From the NCBI GenBank assembly GCA_964630925.1, contig CAZVZK010000108.1:1-34039 (forward strand): a DNA stretch of 34,039 bases, in the 5' to 3' direction. This DNA comes from RGDT01 sp964630925. Lineage in GTDB: Bacteria; Planctomycetota; Planctomycetia; Gemmatales; Gemmataceae. The notes under the pieces were generated by a model. That model was given only the letters and a program-made list of their open reading frames with translations, had not been told where the DNA came from and searched no databases. This document shows, in pieces, positions 24,113 through 32,244 of this stretch. Position 1 is the first letter of the stretch. Every line of letters begins with the position of its first letter. Made by a program: the position numbers and the translations under genes.

Positions 24113-24118
24113 TACAAT
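24113..24118 (+). promoter_or_regulatory. Possible -10 element upstream of the NRDE gene
   Basis: TACAAT matches the -10 consensus at five of six positions and lies about 90 bases before the NRDE start, in the 213-bp divergent gap with Uma2. No good -35 lies 16-18 bases upstream. Nothing else in 23996-24208 could be assigned. Confidence 0.35.
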
Positions 24119-24208
24119 GAAGCAGGGCGGCAGGAGCGCCCCGAGGTCGAGCTGCCGGCCTTGTCCGGACGGCCCTCCCCTTCCACGACCCATGACCCCG
24201 GCGGCCCC

Positions 24209-24916
24209 ATGTGCACGTTGACCGCCATCGCGTGGGCCGGCGGCGCCCGGCTGGCCTTCAACCGCGACGAGGCCCGTTCGCGCCCCGCCGCCCTGCCGCC
24301 CGCCATTCATCGCGTCGGCCCGAGGACGTGCGCCTTCCCCACCGACCCGGCGGGCGGCGGCACCTGGTTCGCCGTGAGCGACGCCGGCCTGGCGTTCGCC
24401 GTCCTCAACGCCACCCCCCGCCGGGCCGGGACCGCCAGCCGAGGGGCCGTCATCCCCGCCCTCTTGCCGTCCGCGTCGCTCGACGAGGCCGTCGAGGCGG
24501 CGCTGGCGCTCGACACGTCGCGCATGGGGGCGTTCCGGCTCGTCGTCGCCGACGGGGGCCGGCTGGCCGAGCTGCGCTCCGACGGGGATCACCCGCGCCT
24601 CGTCGGACACGCCCCGCTCGACGCGCCGCGCATGTTCACCTCGTCGGGGCTGGGCGACGAGCTCGTGCAGGGGCCGCGTGCCGAGCTGTTCGCCGAGATG
24701 CTCGCTGTGCCGTCGCCCGAGGCGCAGGACGAGCTCCACCGCCACTCCTGGCCGGACCGACGGCGCCTGAGCGTGTGCATGAGCCGGCCCGACGCCCGCA
24801 CGGTGAGCTTCTCCGTCGCCACCATCACGCCCGCCGGCGTGTCGCTCGCCTACCACGGCGACGCCCCGGACGTGGCCGCCCCGCGCAGCGAGGTGCGTCT
24901 GGAGAGGGGCGGGTGA
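24209..24916 (+). CDS. NRDE/TANGO2-family protein
   Basis: The chosen start yields MCTLTAIAWAGGARLAFNRDE, the family's defining opening: a Cys at position 2 and the NRDE box at residues 18-21. Further matches are GGGTWFAVSDAGLAFAVLN and the central GAFRLVVADGGRLAEL. The total is 235 residues, near the usual 230-270. The fold resembles N-terminal nucleophile hydrolases, so Cys2 after Met removal is a plausible nucleophile, but biochemical roles (proposed heme or lipid handling in eukaryotes) are unsettled. A frame extension of 16 codons upstream has no ribosome site and would hide Cys2. Confidence 0.9.
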   Translation: MCTLTAIAWAGGARLAFNRDEARSRPAALPPAIHRVGPRTCAFPTDPAGGGTWFAVSDAGLAFAVLNATPRRAGTASRGAVIPALLPSASLDEAVEAALALDTSRMGAFRLVVADGGRLAELRSDGDHPRLVGHAPLDAPRMFTSSGLGDELVQGPRAELFAEMLAVPSPEAQDELHRHSWPDRRRLSVCMSRPDARTVSFSVATITPAGVSLAYHGDAPDVAAPRSEVRLERGG

Positions 24917-24926
24917 CACCTCCCTG

Positions 24927-25046
24927 TCAGTCGTCGCGCTCCGGCGGCGCGGTCAGGTAGAAGAACGCCACCACGGCCCCGCCCAGCACCAGCGCGCCGA
25001 GCAGGGCCAGGATGGCGATCTCCACGAAGCCCAGTCCGAGAGCCAT
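24927..25046 (-). CDS. 39-residue single-span membrane peptide
   Basis: The ATG lies one base after the stop of the TIM-barrel isomerase gene (TGAgATG), so translation is surely coupled if the ORF is real. The peptide reads as a short N-terminus, a hydrophobic helix of about 22 residues (EIAILALLGALVLGGAVVAF), and an acidic tail TAPPERDD. The composition is that of a genuine membrane helix rather than a random high-GC frame. I recognise no family. It could anchor or regulate a partner from the same operon. Confidence 0.6.
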   Translation of the reverse strand: MALGLGFVEIAILALLGALVLGGAVVAFFYLTAPPERDD

Positions 25047-25047
25047 C

Positions 25048-25980
25048 TCAGCACCCGTGCTTGCGTTTCAGGGCCTCCAGGTACGTCTTGCTCTGCGCCG
25101 TCACCTCCCAGGCGTTCGGCCAGAAGCACAGGTCCACCGCCCACCAGTCGTGCGGCACGCCCGAGGCGTTCATCGCCGGCACCAGCTTGTCGAAGTCCAG
25201 GTGCCCGGTCCCGAACGGGTTGTGCGTGCTCGTGTTGTGCTCGTTCAGCGTCCCGTCGCTGTCGATCAGGTGGACGTGCGTGATCTTCCCCGACAGCTTC
25301 TGCAGCAGCTCGACGGCCCCGCCGGGCAGCAGCTCCTTACCCCCCTGGTGGTTCGCCCCGATGGCCGCGACCATGTGGGCGTGGCAGGTGTCGTACAGCA
25401 CCCCGAAGTTCTTGTTGCCCAGCGCACGCACGCCGTCCACGATCTTCACGATCTCCGACGGCTTGTTGAACAGGAAGCCGGGCTCGAACTCCCAGCACAC
25501 GTTCAGGCCGTAGTCGGCCGCCATCTTGCTGCACTTGTCCCACACCTTGATGACCCGGTCAATCGCCGTGTCATAGGGCAGGTCCTTGCCGGTGGTGGTG
25601 AAGAAGTCGGGCGGCTCGACACTATCGACCCGGATCGTCTTCGCCCCCACGTCGGCCCCGAACGCCGTGAAGCCCAGGAACGCCGCCATGTACGCCACCG
25701 GCGTCTCGTCCAGGATGGACGGGCCCGGCTTCTTGAAGCCCCACAGATCGACGGCGATGCCGGATAGCTCCATCCCGTGGTCGGCGATCTCCTTCTTCAG
25801 GGCCAGGCGGCTGGCCTTCGTCGGGTGGGTGGCCGGCGACGGGTGCGGGCCGAAGCTGCCCAGCTCGACGCCCTGGTAGCCGAGGTGCTGGAGCTTGTGC
25901 AGGATCTCGTGGAAGTCGGTGGTCGGCTTCTCCTGGTTGAAGATGTACGCCCAGGTGCCGATGGAGAGTTTCTTGCCCAT
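25048..25980 (-). CDS. Sugar phosphate isomerase/epimerase (xylose-isomerase-like TIM barrel)
   Basis: The ATG (MGKKLSIGTWAYIF) gives 310 residues; a GTG two codons earlier is possible. The AP-endonuclease-2-type barrel is clear: LGYQGVELGSFGPHPSP, strand ends with VCWEFEPGF (metal-ligand Glu), VLYDTCHAHM (Asp/His), THVHLIDSDGT (His) and GTGHLDFDKL. Such enzymes isomerise or epimerise sugars or inositols, often using a divalent metal. It follows the cupin/PMI-like gene by 21 bp and precedes the 39-residue peptide, forming a carbohydrate-metabolism operon. Substrate unknown. Confidence 0.9.
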   Translation of the reverse strand: MGKKLSIGTWAYIFNQEKPTTDFHEILHKLQHLGYQGVELGSFGPHPSPATHPTKASRLALKKEIADHGMELSGIAVDLWGFKKPGPSILDETPVAYMAAFLGFTAFGADVGAKTIRVDSVEPPDFFTTTGKDLPYDTAIDRVIKVWDKCSKMAADYGLNVCWEFEPGFLFNKPSEIVKIVDGVRALGNKNFGVLYDTCHAHMVAAIGANHQGGKELLPGGAVELLQKLSGKITHVHLIDSDGTLNEHNTSTHNPFGTGHLDFDKLVPAMNASGVPHDWWAVDLCFWPNAWEVTAQSKTYLEALKRKHGC

Positions 25981-26001
25981 GTTCACATACCCCTCGGTTG
26001 G

Positions 26002-27291
26002 TCACTTCTTCTTCTTGTGATCGCCCACGCCCGGCGCGCCGACGCCCATCTCCGGCCCGAAGTAGCGCAGCGTGACCAGCGGCTCGGCGCCCGTGTTGGT
26101 GTAGGTCACGCCTTCGCGGGCCGCGTCCTGCGTCACGAAGTACTCGTCCTCGGTGAGCGCGCCGTAGCGGATCATCGCCGGCGTGTCCAGCGGGTGCGGG
26201 CCGATCTTGCCCGTCCCCTGCACCGCCACCACGCCGTACGCCCCGTGGTCCTTGACCGTCACCGACCGGCCCGGATGCACCGTCAGCTCCTTCGCCGAGA
26301 AGAGCTGCTCGCCGTCCACCTTGCCGTAGACGATCCAGCGGTCCTCGTACCCCTCCTCGGCGGAGCCGGCGGCCAGGATCGGCTCCAGGTAGTGCGAGTC
26401 CTTGAACGACGGGTTGACGTTGGCCGCCCAGTCGAGCTGGTCGACGATGAACTCGAAGTTGGCGGCCTTCTTCGCCTGCTTGTCGCGCGGCATGTCCTTG
26501 ACGAGCAGCTCCCAGGGGACCACCCGGCCCTCGACCATCGACTGGTACATGGCGAACACGTCGGAGCCCCACTGCGGCTCGTAGGTGACCAGCGAGCCGG
26601 GGGCGTGCAGCACGCACGGCGGCACGAGCCAGCCCGTGCCCGGCTGGAGGCGGTACGCCTTGGAGTAGTTCAGGATGCCGTTGTCGCCCTCGTCCCACCT
26701 CGCCAGGCACCGGACGATGTCGTCCTTCGTCGTTCCGGGCTCCAGCCCGAAGAACGTGTAGGGGAAGGCGTTGCCCAGGTTGTTCATCTGGGGTGGAAAA
26801 TAATACGACTCGGGCTTACCCTCCTGCCCGACCTTGGCGGCCTGGGCCTTGCTCTGGTGCATGTGGTGGGGGATCGGGCCGAGGTTGTCGAAGAACTTGC
26901 TGTAGACCGGCCACTTCTCGTACTTCTTCCACAGCTCGTTGCCGATGAACGCCGCCCCCTCGACCTCGACAGCCTCGCGCAGCGTGCAGAGGCGCTTGTT
27001 CTTGTGGACGATGTAACTGAGGCCCTCGTCGATCTCGCGGTTGTCGTTGGCCGCCGGCGTGGTGGAGGCGAACCAGCGCTCGTCGATGCCGCCTCGGTGC
27101 GCCCCGAGGCAGTAGGTGTCCTGGGGGGCGAGCTTGATGCGGCGGCCGGGCATGAGGAAGCTGCGGGGCACCCAGGTGGGCGCCAGACGCAGGATGCCGC
27201 CGGAGGCGTCCAACGCCTCCTTGACCTTCGCGGGGTTGAGCTTCGCGTCGATCGGCGGCTTGGAGTGCAAGGCGTTCGTCTTCTTCGCCAT
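26002..27291 (-). CDS. Cupin protein, mannose-6-phosphate-isomerase-like
   Basis: Start ATG gives MAKKTNALHSKPP and 429 residues; the far longer frame upstream is a shadow of the SMI1 and receiver genes. Two cupin-like regions are visible. The first has a His-rich metal-site candidate LGPIPHHMHQSKAQ with KPESYYFPP following, and VPPCVLHAPGSLVTYEP later, as in type I phosphomannose isomerases. The second, near 330-420, has GEQLFSAKELTVHPGRSVTVKDHGAYGVVAVQG. The C-terminus is Lys-rich. It probably acts in sugar interconversion with the downstream TIM-barrel enzyme. Exact activity is not established. Confidence 0.82.
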   Translation of the reverse strand: MAKKTNALHSKPPIDAKLNPAKVKEALDASGGILRLAPTWVPRSFLMPGRRIKLAPQDTYCLGAHRGGIDERWFASTTPAANDNREIDEGLSYIVHKNKRLCTLREAVEVEGAAFIGNELWKKYEKWPVYSKFFDNLGPIPHHMHQSKAQAAKVGQEGKPESYYFPPQMNNLGNAFPYTFFGLEPGTTKDDIVRCLARWDEGDNGILNYSKAYRLQPGTGWLVPPCVLHAPGSLVTYEPQWGSDVFAMYQSMVEGRVVPWELLVKDMPRDKQAKKAANFEFIVDQLDWAANVNPSFKDSHYLEPILAAGSAEEGYEDRWIVYGKVDGEQLFSAKELTVHPGRSVTVKDHGAYGVVAVQGTGKIGPHPLDTPAMIRYGALTEDEYFVTQDAAREGVTYTNTGAEPLVTLRYFGPEMGVGAPGVGDHKKKK

Positions 27292-27324
27292 CGTGGTCTC
27301 GTGAGGCGGGAGAGGGGTGGGATC

Positions 27325-27729
27325 ATGGCCGATGGCGTAATTCTTGAATCCGAGGCGGGTTTCGGCAAGGAGCAACTCCCGGCGTGGAGGCCCTGCGCGG
27401 TCGTGGCCGCGGCTCGTCCGGCCCACGAGGTGACGCGGCCCCTGCGCCGCGCGGGCTGGGACGTGTACGAGGCCGAGAACGGCCCGCAGTTGCGCCGGCT
27501 GGTGCGTCTGCTGGACGCCGACCTCGCCGTCCTCGACACCTCCATCGGCGAGGAGGACATCCTGCGCACCTGCATCAAGCTGCGGGCGCAGTGGGCCGGC
27601 GGGCGCATCGTCCTGCTGGGCGAGGATGGGCTGCGTCGCCGTCGCGCGGCGGCGCTGGCCGGCGCCGACGTGCTGGTGCCGCGGGCGATGGTGGTGGAGG
27701 CGGCGGTGCCGACGCGGGCGGCGGCGTGA
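27325..27729 (+). CDS. Degenerate response-regulator receiver-like protein
   Basis: The chosen ATG has AGAGGGG upstream and gives 134 residues; the 650-codon frame it lies in is otherwise antisense. The pattern from CAVVAAARPAHEVTRPLRRAGWDVYEAENG through DADLAVLDTSIGEED, GRIVLLGEDGL and AGADVLVPRAM is that of a receiver domain. The central Asp of VLDTS, the phosphoacceptor position, is kept, but the N-terminal acidic pair and the late Lys are missing. It may be a pseudo-receiver. Only 33 bp separate this start from the divergent cupin start. No output domain or partner kinase follows. Confidence 0.7.
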   Translation: MADGVILESEAGFGKEQLPAWRPCAVVAAARPAHEVTRPLRRAGWDVYEAENGPQLRRLVRLLDADLAVLDTSIGEEDILRTCIKLRAQWAGGRIVLLGEDGLRRRRAAALAGADVLVPRAMVVEAAVPTRAAA

Positions 27730-27783
27730 CGGGGCGACAGCGTGGGCCGCGTCGCCCACCTTCCCCCTCGAGAGAGGGTGGCC

Positions 27784-28563
27784 ATGAGCAAATCGCGCCC
27801 GCCCTGGCAGAAACTGTTCGACTCCGTACGTGTCGTGCGCAACGGCGGGCGGGTCTACGTCGATCCGCCCACCGACGCCGAGCTGGACGCCCTGGAGGCC
27901 GAGGTCGGGTCGCCCCTCCCCGCCAGCTACCGGGCGTGGATGCGGCGGTTCGGCTCGGGCGAGGTCATCGGCTGGGTGCGCCTCGATCCCGTCGTGCCGC
28001 GCCGAGGACGTGAGAGAGACGGCGTGATCTCCCACACGGCGGCGTGCCGTGCCGCCTTCGGCGAGGGCGGGGGCTTGCTCTCGACGCTTGTTTACTTCGG
28101 CAGTAGCGGGGGCGGCGACTCCTACGCCTGGGACCCGGCGGCCGTTACGCGGAAGAAGCCGCGCGAATACCGCTTCTATCAGATCCCCCACGGCGACGAG
28201 GACGCGCCCGAGCCCGCCGGCGATTCGTTCTGGCGGTTCCTGGAGTGGGCCAAGGCCGACATGGATTCCTGGGAGCGTGACGAGGAGTATGAGGCCGAGC
28301 CGGGGCTTTCGTTCGGCCCGTCGTTCCTCCGCCACAAGAAGAAGCCGATGAAGCGCGAAGTGGCCGCGTGGCTGAAGTGGAGCGCAGGCACGATCCACCG
28401 TCTCGCACTGGCCCTCCGCGCCGACCCGCGCCCCGAGGAGTTCGCCGTCCTCGCCGACGCTTTGACCGACGCCGGCTGCGCCAACGCCGACCTCCTCGCC
28501 TCCTGCCGCAAGGAGGCGTTCGACGAGGACCGCGCCTGGGCGCTGAAGGTGCTGCTCGGGTAG
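27784..28563 (+). CDS. SMI1/KNR4-family protein with Gemmata-type C-terminal tail
   Basis: The ATG follows GAGAGGG and yields 259 residues. The N-terminal 160 residues match SMI1/KNR4: PPTDAELDALEAEVGSPLPASYRAWMRRFGSGEVIG, then FGSSGGGDSYAWDP and the later SFWRFLEW. This superfamily includes immunity proteins of polymorphic toxins, but no toxin is adjacent. The last 45 residues, FAVLADALTDAGCANADLL followed by a Trp-containing end (RAWALKVLLG), match the tail of the proteins at 32245 and 33855. It probably shares a transcript with the receiver-like gene 54 bp upstream. Confidence 0.85.
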   Translation: MSKSRPPWQKLFDSVRVVRNGGRVYVDPPTDAELDALEAEVGSPLPASYRAWMRRFGSGEVIGWVRLDPVVPRRGRERDGVISHTAACRAAFGEGGGLLSTLVYFGSSGGGDSYAWDPAAVTRKKPREYRFYQIPHGDEDAPEPAGDSFWRFLEWAKADMDSWERDEEYEAEPGLSFGPSFLRHKKKPMKREVAAWLKWSAGTIHRLALALRADPRPEEFAVLADALTDAGCANADLLASCRKEAFDEDRAWALKVLLG

Positions 28564-28615
28564 GCTCTCGCCCCGGCGTGCGATAACACGGATTCTCGCC
28601 GCCGAGGGCCTCGCC

Positions 28616-28936
28616 ATGATCGCCGCCGCCTTCGCCTTCGCCGCCGCGCTGTCCGTGGCCGCGCCGCCCGGCACGCTGCCCGCCCTCGACGCCCTCCACC
28701 GCGCCGCCGACACCGCGCCGGCCGATAAGCGCGCCGATTTGCTGCGTGCGCTGCTGGCGGAGCAGGGGCGTCTGTTGGGCCGGGCGCCCCCGCGCGTCGC
28801 CGACACGCTCTACGCCCTGATGGCGCTGGAGAGGCAACGCGGGCGGGCGAAGGAGGCCGTCGACCTCCGCGCCCGCTGGTGGCGTTCGCCGCCGGCGTGG
28901 TGGGCGGCCTGGCAGCTCTCCGGCGACTGGCGTTGA
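28616..28936 (+). CDS. Small exported hypothetical protein
   Basis: The 106-residue protein opens with MIAAAFAFAAALSVAA, a signal-peptide-like sequence, with GAGGGCC before the ATG. The mature part is helical, with a TPR-like stretch (LHRAADTAPADKRADLLRALLAEQGRLL, LYALMALERQRGRAKEAVDLRARW) and a Trp-rich C-terminus (WWRSPPAWWAAWQLSGDW). I recognise no family. It lies between the SMI1 protein and the kinase and may belong to either unit. Confidence 0.65.
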   Translation: MIAAAFAFAAALSVAAPPGTLPALDALHRAADTAPADKRADLLRALLAEQGRLLGRAPPRVADTLYALMALERQRGRAKEAVDLRARWWRSPPAWWAAWQLSGDWR

Positions 28937-29046
28937 GGCCCGCCGCCGGACCTGTCCGGCGGCGAGGCTTGCCTGCCGGCGCGGCCGGTCCTAACCTCAT
29001 GCCTAGCTGGGACGGCTCGCCCCACCCTCGCTCGGATGGCCGCCTC

Positions 29047-32000
29047 ATGGCCAACGACCCGCAGCCCGACCCGGATCACAAAGAGCAGCTGACCGTCGTC
29101 CTCCGTGGGCCGGCGGTGACGCCGACCCCGACGCCGCGCGCCCAGGCGCGTCCGGCGGTGCCGGGCTACGAGATCCTCGAGGAGCTGGGCCGCGGCGGCA
29201 TGGGGGTCGTGTACAAGGCGCGCGACAGGCGGCTGGGGCGCGAGGTCGCACTCAAACTCATCCTCGCCGGCGGGCGCTTCGCCCCGGCGGACGTGCTCAC
29301 CCGCTTCCGCCTGGAGGCGGAGGCCGCCGCGCGGCTCCAGCACCCCAACATCGTCCAGGTGTTCGAGGTGGGCGCGTGCCCGGACGGGCCGTTCCTCGCG
29401 ATGGAGCTGGCGCCGGGCGGGACGCTGGCGGGGCGGCTCAAAGGGCCGGTGCCGCCACGCGACGCCGCCGTGGCGGCACGCTCCCTGGCGCGGGCCATCC
29501 ACGCGGCCCACAGCCAGGGCTTCGTCCATCGGGACCTGAAGCCGGCCAACGTCCTCGTCATCGAGGGGCCGGGGACGGCCCTGGGCGATTGCACCCTCAA
29601 GGTGAGCGACTTCGGGCTGGTTCTGCGCCTCGACGAGGAGCGGCAGACGCGGCCCGGCCAGGTGATGGGGACGCCGGGGTACATGGCCCCGGAGCAGGCG
29701 GCGGCGGGGCCGGGGCAGCCCATCGGCCCGGCCGTGGACGTGTACGCCATCGGCGCGATGCTGTACGAGATGCTGACGGGCCGGCTCCCGTTCCAGGGGT
29801 CCAGCGCCGTCGAGACGCTGGCCCTGATGCTGGCGTCCGACGCGCCGAGGCCGACGAAGGGCGTGGCCCTGCCGCGCGACCTGGAGACGGTGTGCCTCAA
29901 GTGCCTGCACAAGGACCCGGCGAAACGCTACGCCAGCGCGGCGGAGCTGGCGGACGACCTGGGGCGCTGGCTGGAGGGGCGGCCGATCCGGGCGCGGCGG
30001 ACGCCGCTGTGGGAGCGGGCGGCGATGTGGGCGCGCCGCCAACCCCTGGCGGCGACGCTGGCGGGCCTGCTGGCGCTCACGGCGGCCCTGGCCTTCGGGT
30101 GCGCCGTGTGGCTGTGGCTGCGGGCGGAGGCGGCTCGCGGCGAGGCGTCGGCGTCGGCCGATGCGGAGCGCCAGGCGCGTATGGAGGCGCAGGCCCTGGC
30201 GGCCCGCCTGCTGCTCGACCAGGGCGCGCACCGCTGCGAGCGCGGCGACGCCGCAGGCGGCCTCCTGTGGCTGGACAGGGCGCGGCGGGACGTGCCGGAT
30301 TCGCCCGTGGCCGCGTCCACCGGGCGTCTCATCGCGGGGTGGGCGCAGTCGCTGCACCGGCTGGCGTGGCACGCGCCGATGACCGGCCCGGTGGGCCACG
30401 TGGCGTACAGCGCCGACGGCTCGCGGCTGGCGGCGGCGCACGGCCAGCAGGTGAAGGTCTTCGACACCGACGGGCGGCCGGCGGGCGCGGCGACTCTGCC
30501 GGGGGCCGTGCTGCACCTCGCGGCCCACGCGGGCGGCCTCGTCGCCGTCGTCGAGTCGGCACGCGAGCTGCGCCTGCACGCGGTCCCCGGCGGCGAGGCG
30601 CTGGGCCGTGCCGTGCCGCTGGAAGGCAGGCCGCGCGGCGTGGCCCTGCACCCTGACGGGCGGCGCGTGCTGGTCGGCTACGAGGGGGGGAAGGCGCGCG
30701 TCCACGACCTGTCCTCCGGGATGCCCGCGCTGCCGGAGTGGACGCACGAGAAGACGGTGCGGGCCGTGGCGTTCAGCCCGGACGGGCGTCGCGCGGCGGC
30801 CGGCGACGACGCCGGCGTGGTGCGCGTCTACGCGCTCGAGGACGGGGCGGAGGTGTCGACGCTGCGCGGGCACGCCGGGCCTGTGGTGTGCGTGGCGTTC
30901 TCGCCGGATTCGAAGTCGCTGGTGAGCGGCGGCGAGGACCACCGCGCCCTGGTCTGGCGGCGTGAGGGCGGGCGCGAGCGGATGATCACCCTCACCCACC
31001 AGCACGGGGTGTGCGCGGCGGCCTTCCTGCCCGGCGGGCGCGCCCTCGCCACCGCCTCCTGGGACAAGACCGTTTGCCTGTGGGACGCCGAGGGGCGGCA
31101 GCTCGCGACGCCCATCCGCCACCCGGACGACCCCTGCTGTCTGGCGGCCCGCCCGGACGGCCTGCGCCTGGCGACGGGGTGCGACGACGCCCGGCTGCGT
31201 GTCTGGGAGGTGCCGGCGCCCGACGCGGCCACGGCCACGCTGCGGCACCCGACGCGCGTCAACGCGCTGGCGCTCAGCCCGGACGGGCGGCGGATGGTGA
31301 CCGCGACATCGGACGATGCGGTGTGCCTGCACGAGGGCGGGCGGCGGACGGCCGTGTTGCCCATCGGGGCCGTGTGCGTGGCGGCGGCGTTCTCCGCCGA
31401 CGGCGGGCTCCTGGCTCTTGGCTGCCTTGACGGCGGGGTGCATTTCATCGACGTGGAGAATGTGGCGTCGATGGGCGAGCCGCTGTGGTTCGAGTCGGAG
31501 GTCGCGTCCGTGGCCTGGTCGCCGGGCGGGACGCTGGCCATCGGCTGCAAGGACCCGGAACACCGCGTCACGCTGTGGGACGGATTCGGCAAGCCGCTGC
31601 GGCACCTCTCGGGGCACCGACGCAAGGTGGCGGGGCTGGCGTGGTCACCGGACGGGTCGCTGCTGGCGTCGGCGAGCTGGGACCGGACGGTGCGTCTGTG
31701 GCGTGTCGGGGCGGAGACGAGCCACGTCGCGACGATGACGCACGGGGACCTGGCGCAGTCGGTGTCGTTCTCGCCGGACGGGGCGTTGCTGGCGTCGGGC
31801 GGGGATGACTACACCTGCCGGGTGTGGGACGTGCGGACGGGGAAGCCGGCGGGCCCGCCGATGCGTGCGCCGGACAAGATCCAGATGGTGGCCTTCGGCG
31901 CGGCGGGGCTGGTGGCGACGGCGGACAGGGGCGGGCGTGTTTGTTTCTGGGACGCGCTGACCGGGCGTCTGGCGGGCGCGCCGCGGTGGCACCGGGCGGA

Positions 32001-32211
32001 GGCCCGTGCGGTGGCGGCGGAGCCGGACGGCAGGGCGTTCTGGTCGGCGTCGTGGGACGGGACGGCATGCCGCTGGCAGGCGCTGCCGGAGGGGCCGGCG
32101 CCGGACCGGCGGTGGCTGGAGCTGCACGCGGGGCAGAGGCTGGACGTGACCGGGTCGCTGGAGGTGCTGGGGGCGGCGGAGTGGGTCGCGCGGGCGGCCC
32201 CGCGCCCGTAG
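29047..32211 (+). CDS. Membrane Ser/Thr protein kinase with 14 WD40-like units
   Basis: The ATG (MANDPQPDPDHK) is preferred; earlier in-frame ATGs add no conserved sequence and all ribosome sites are weak. The protein has 1054 residues. The kinase domain spans about 41-305, with ELGRGGMGVVYKA, Lys70 in VALKLIL, HRDLKPAN with Asp163, DFG at 188-190, and GTPGYMAPEQ. A single membrane helix lies at about 334-358. The rest is a WD40 region in which I count 14 strand sets, each like VRAVAFSPDGRR...VRVY, enough for two seven-bladed propellers. The kinase should be cytoplasmic and the WD40 part exported. This Pkn/WD40 architecture is common in planctomycetes. Synonymous sites drift from C-ended to G-ended. 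Confidence 0.93.
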   Translation: MANDPQPDPDHKEQLTVVLRGPAVTPTPTPRAQARPAVPGYEILEELGRGGMGVVYKARDRRLGREVALKLILAGGRFAPADVLTRFRLEAEAAARLQHPNIVQVFEVGACPDGPFLAMELAPGGTLAGRLKGPVPPRDAAVAARSLARAIHAAHSQGFVHRDLKPANVLVIEGPGTALGDCTLKVSDFGLVLRLDEERQTRPGQVMGTPGYMAPEQAAAGPGQPIGPAVDVYAIGAMLYEMLTGRLPFQGSSAVETLALMLASDAPRPTKGVALPRDLETVCLKCLHKDPAKRYASAAELADDLGRWLEGRPIRARRTPLWERAAMWARRQPLAATLAGLLALTAALAFGCAVWLWLRAEAARGEASASADAERQARMEAQALAARLLLDQGAHRCERGDAAGGLLWLDRARRDVPDSPVAASTGRLIAGWAQSLHRLAWHAPMTGPVGHVAYSADGSRLAAAHGQQVKVFDTDGRPAGAATLPGAVLHLAAHAGGLVAVVESARELRLHAVPGGEALGRAVPLEGRPRGVALHPDGRRVLVGYEGGKARVHDLSSGMPALPEWTHEKTVRAVAFSPDGRRAAAGDDAGVVRVYALEDGAEVSTLRGHAGPVVCVAFSPDSKSLVSGGEDHRALVWRREGGRERMITLTHQHGVCAAAFLPGGRALATASWDKTVCLWDAEGRQLATPIRHPDDPCCLAARPDGLRLATGCDDARLRVWEVPAPDAATATLRHPTRVNALALSPDGRRMVTATSDDAVCLHEGGRRTAVLPIGAVCVAAAFSADGGLLALGCLDGGVHFIDVENVASMGEPLWFESEVASVAWSPGGTLAIGCKDPEHRVTLWDGFGKPLRHLSGHRRKVAGLAWSPDGSLLASASWDRTVRLWRVGAETSHVATMTHGDLAQSVSFSPDGALLASGGDDYTCRVWDVRTGKPAGPPMRAPDKIQMVAFGAAGLVATADRGGRVCFWDALTGRLAGAPRWHRAEARAVAAEPDGRAFWSASWDGTACRWQALPEGPAPDRRWLELHAGQRLDVTGSLEVLGAAEWVARAAPRP

Positions 32212-32244
32212 CGGCAGGGTCTCACGAATGGCATCGGAGGCGGC

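Noticed and set aside
23996..24919. Upstream extension of the Uma2 frame
   Set aside because: It is antisense to the NRDE gene and lacks domain content; the ATG at 23995 has a good ribosome site.
25777..27324. Long plus-strand frame across the isomerase and cupin genes
   Set aside because: Only its last 134 codons, after a proper ribosome site, look like a protein; the rest is antisense shadow.
28810..31617. 935-codon minus-strand open frame opposite the kinase
   Set aside because: Its product is low-complexity Arg/His/Pro/Gly sequence with no domain; the plus-strand kinase explains the region fully.
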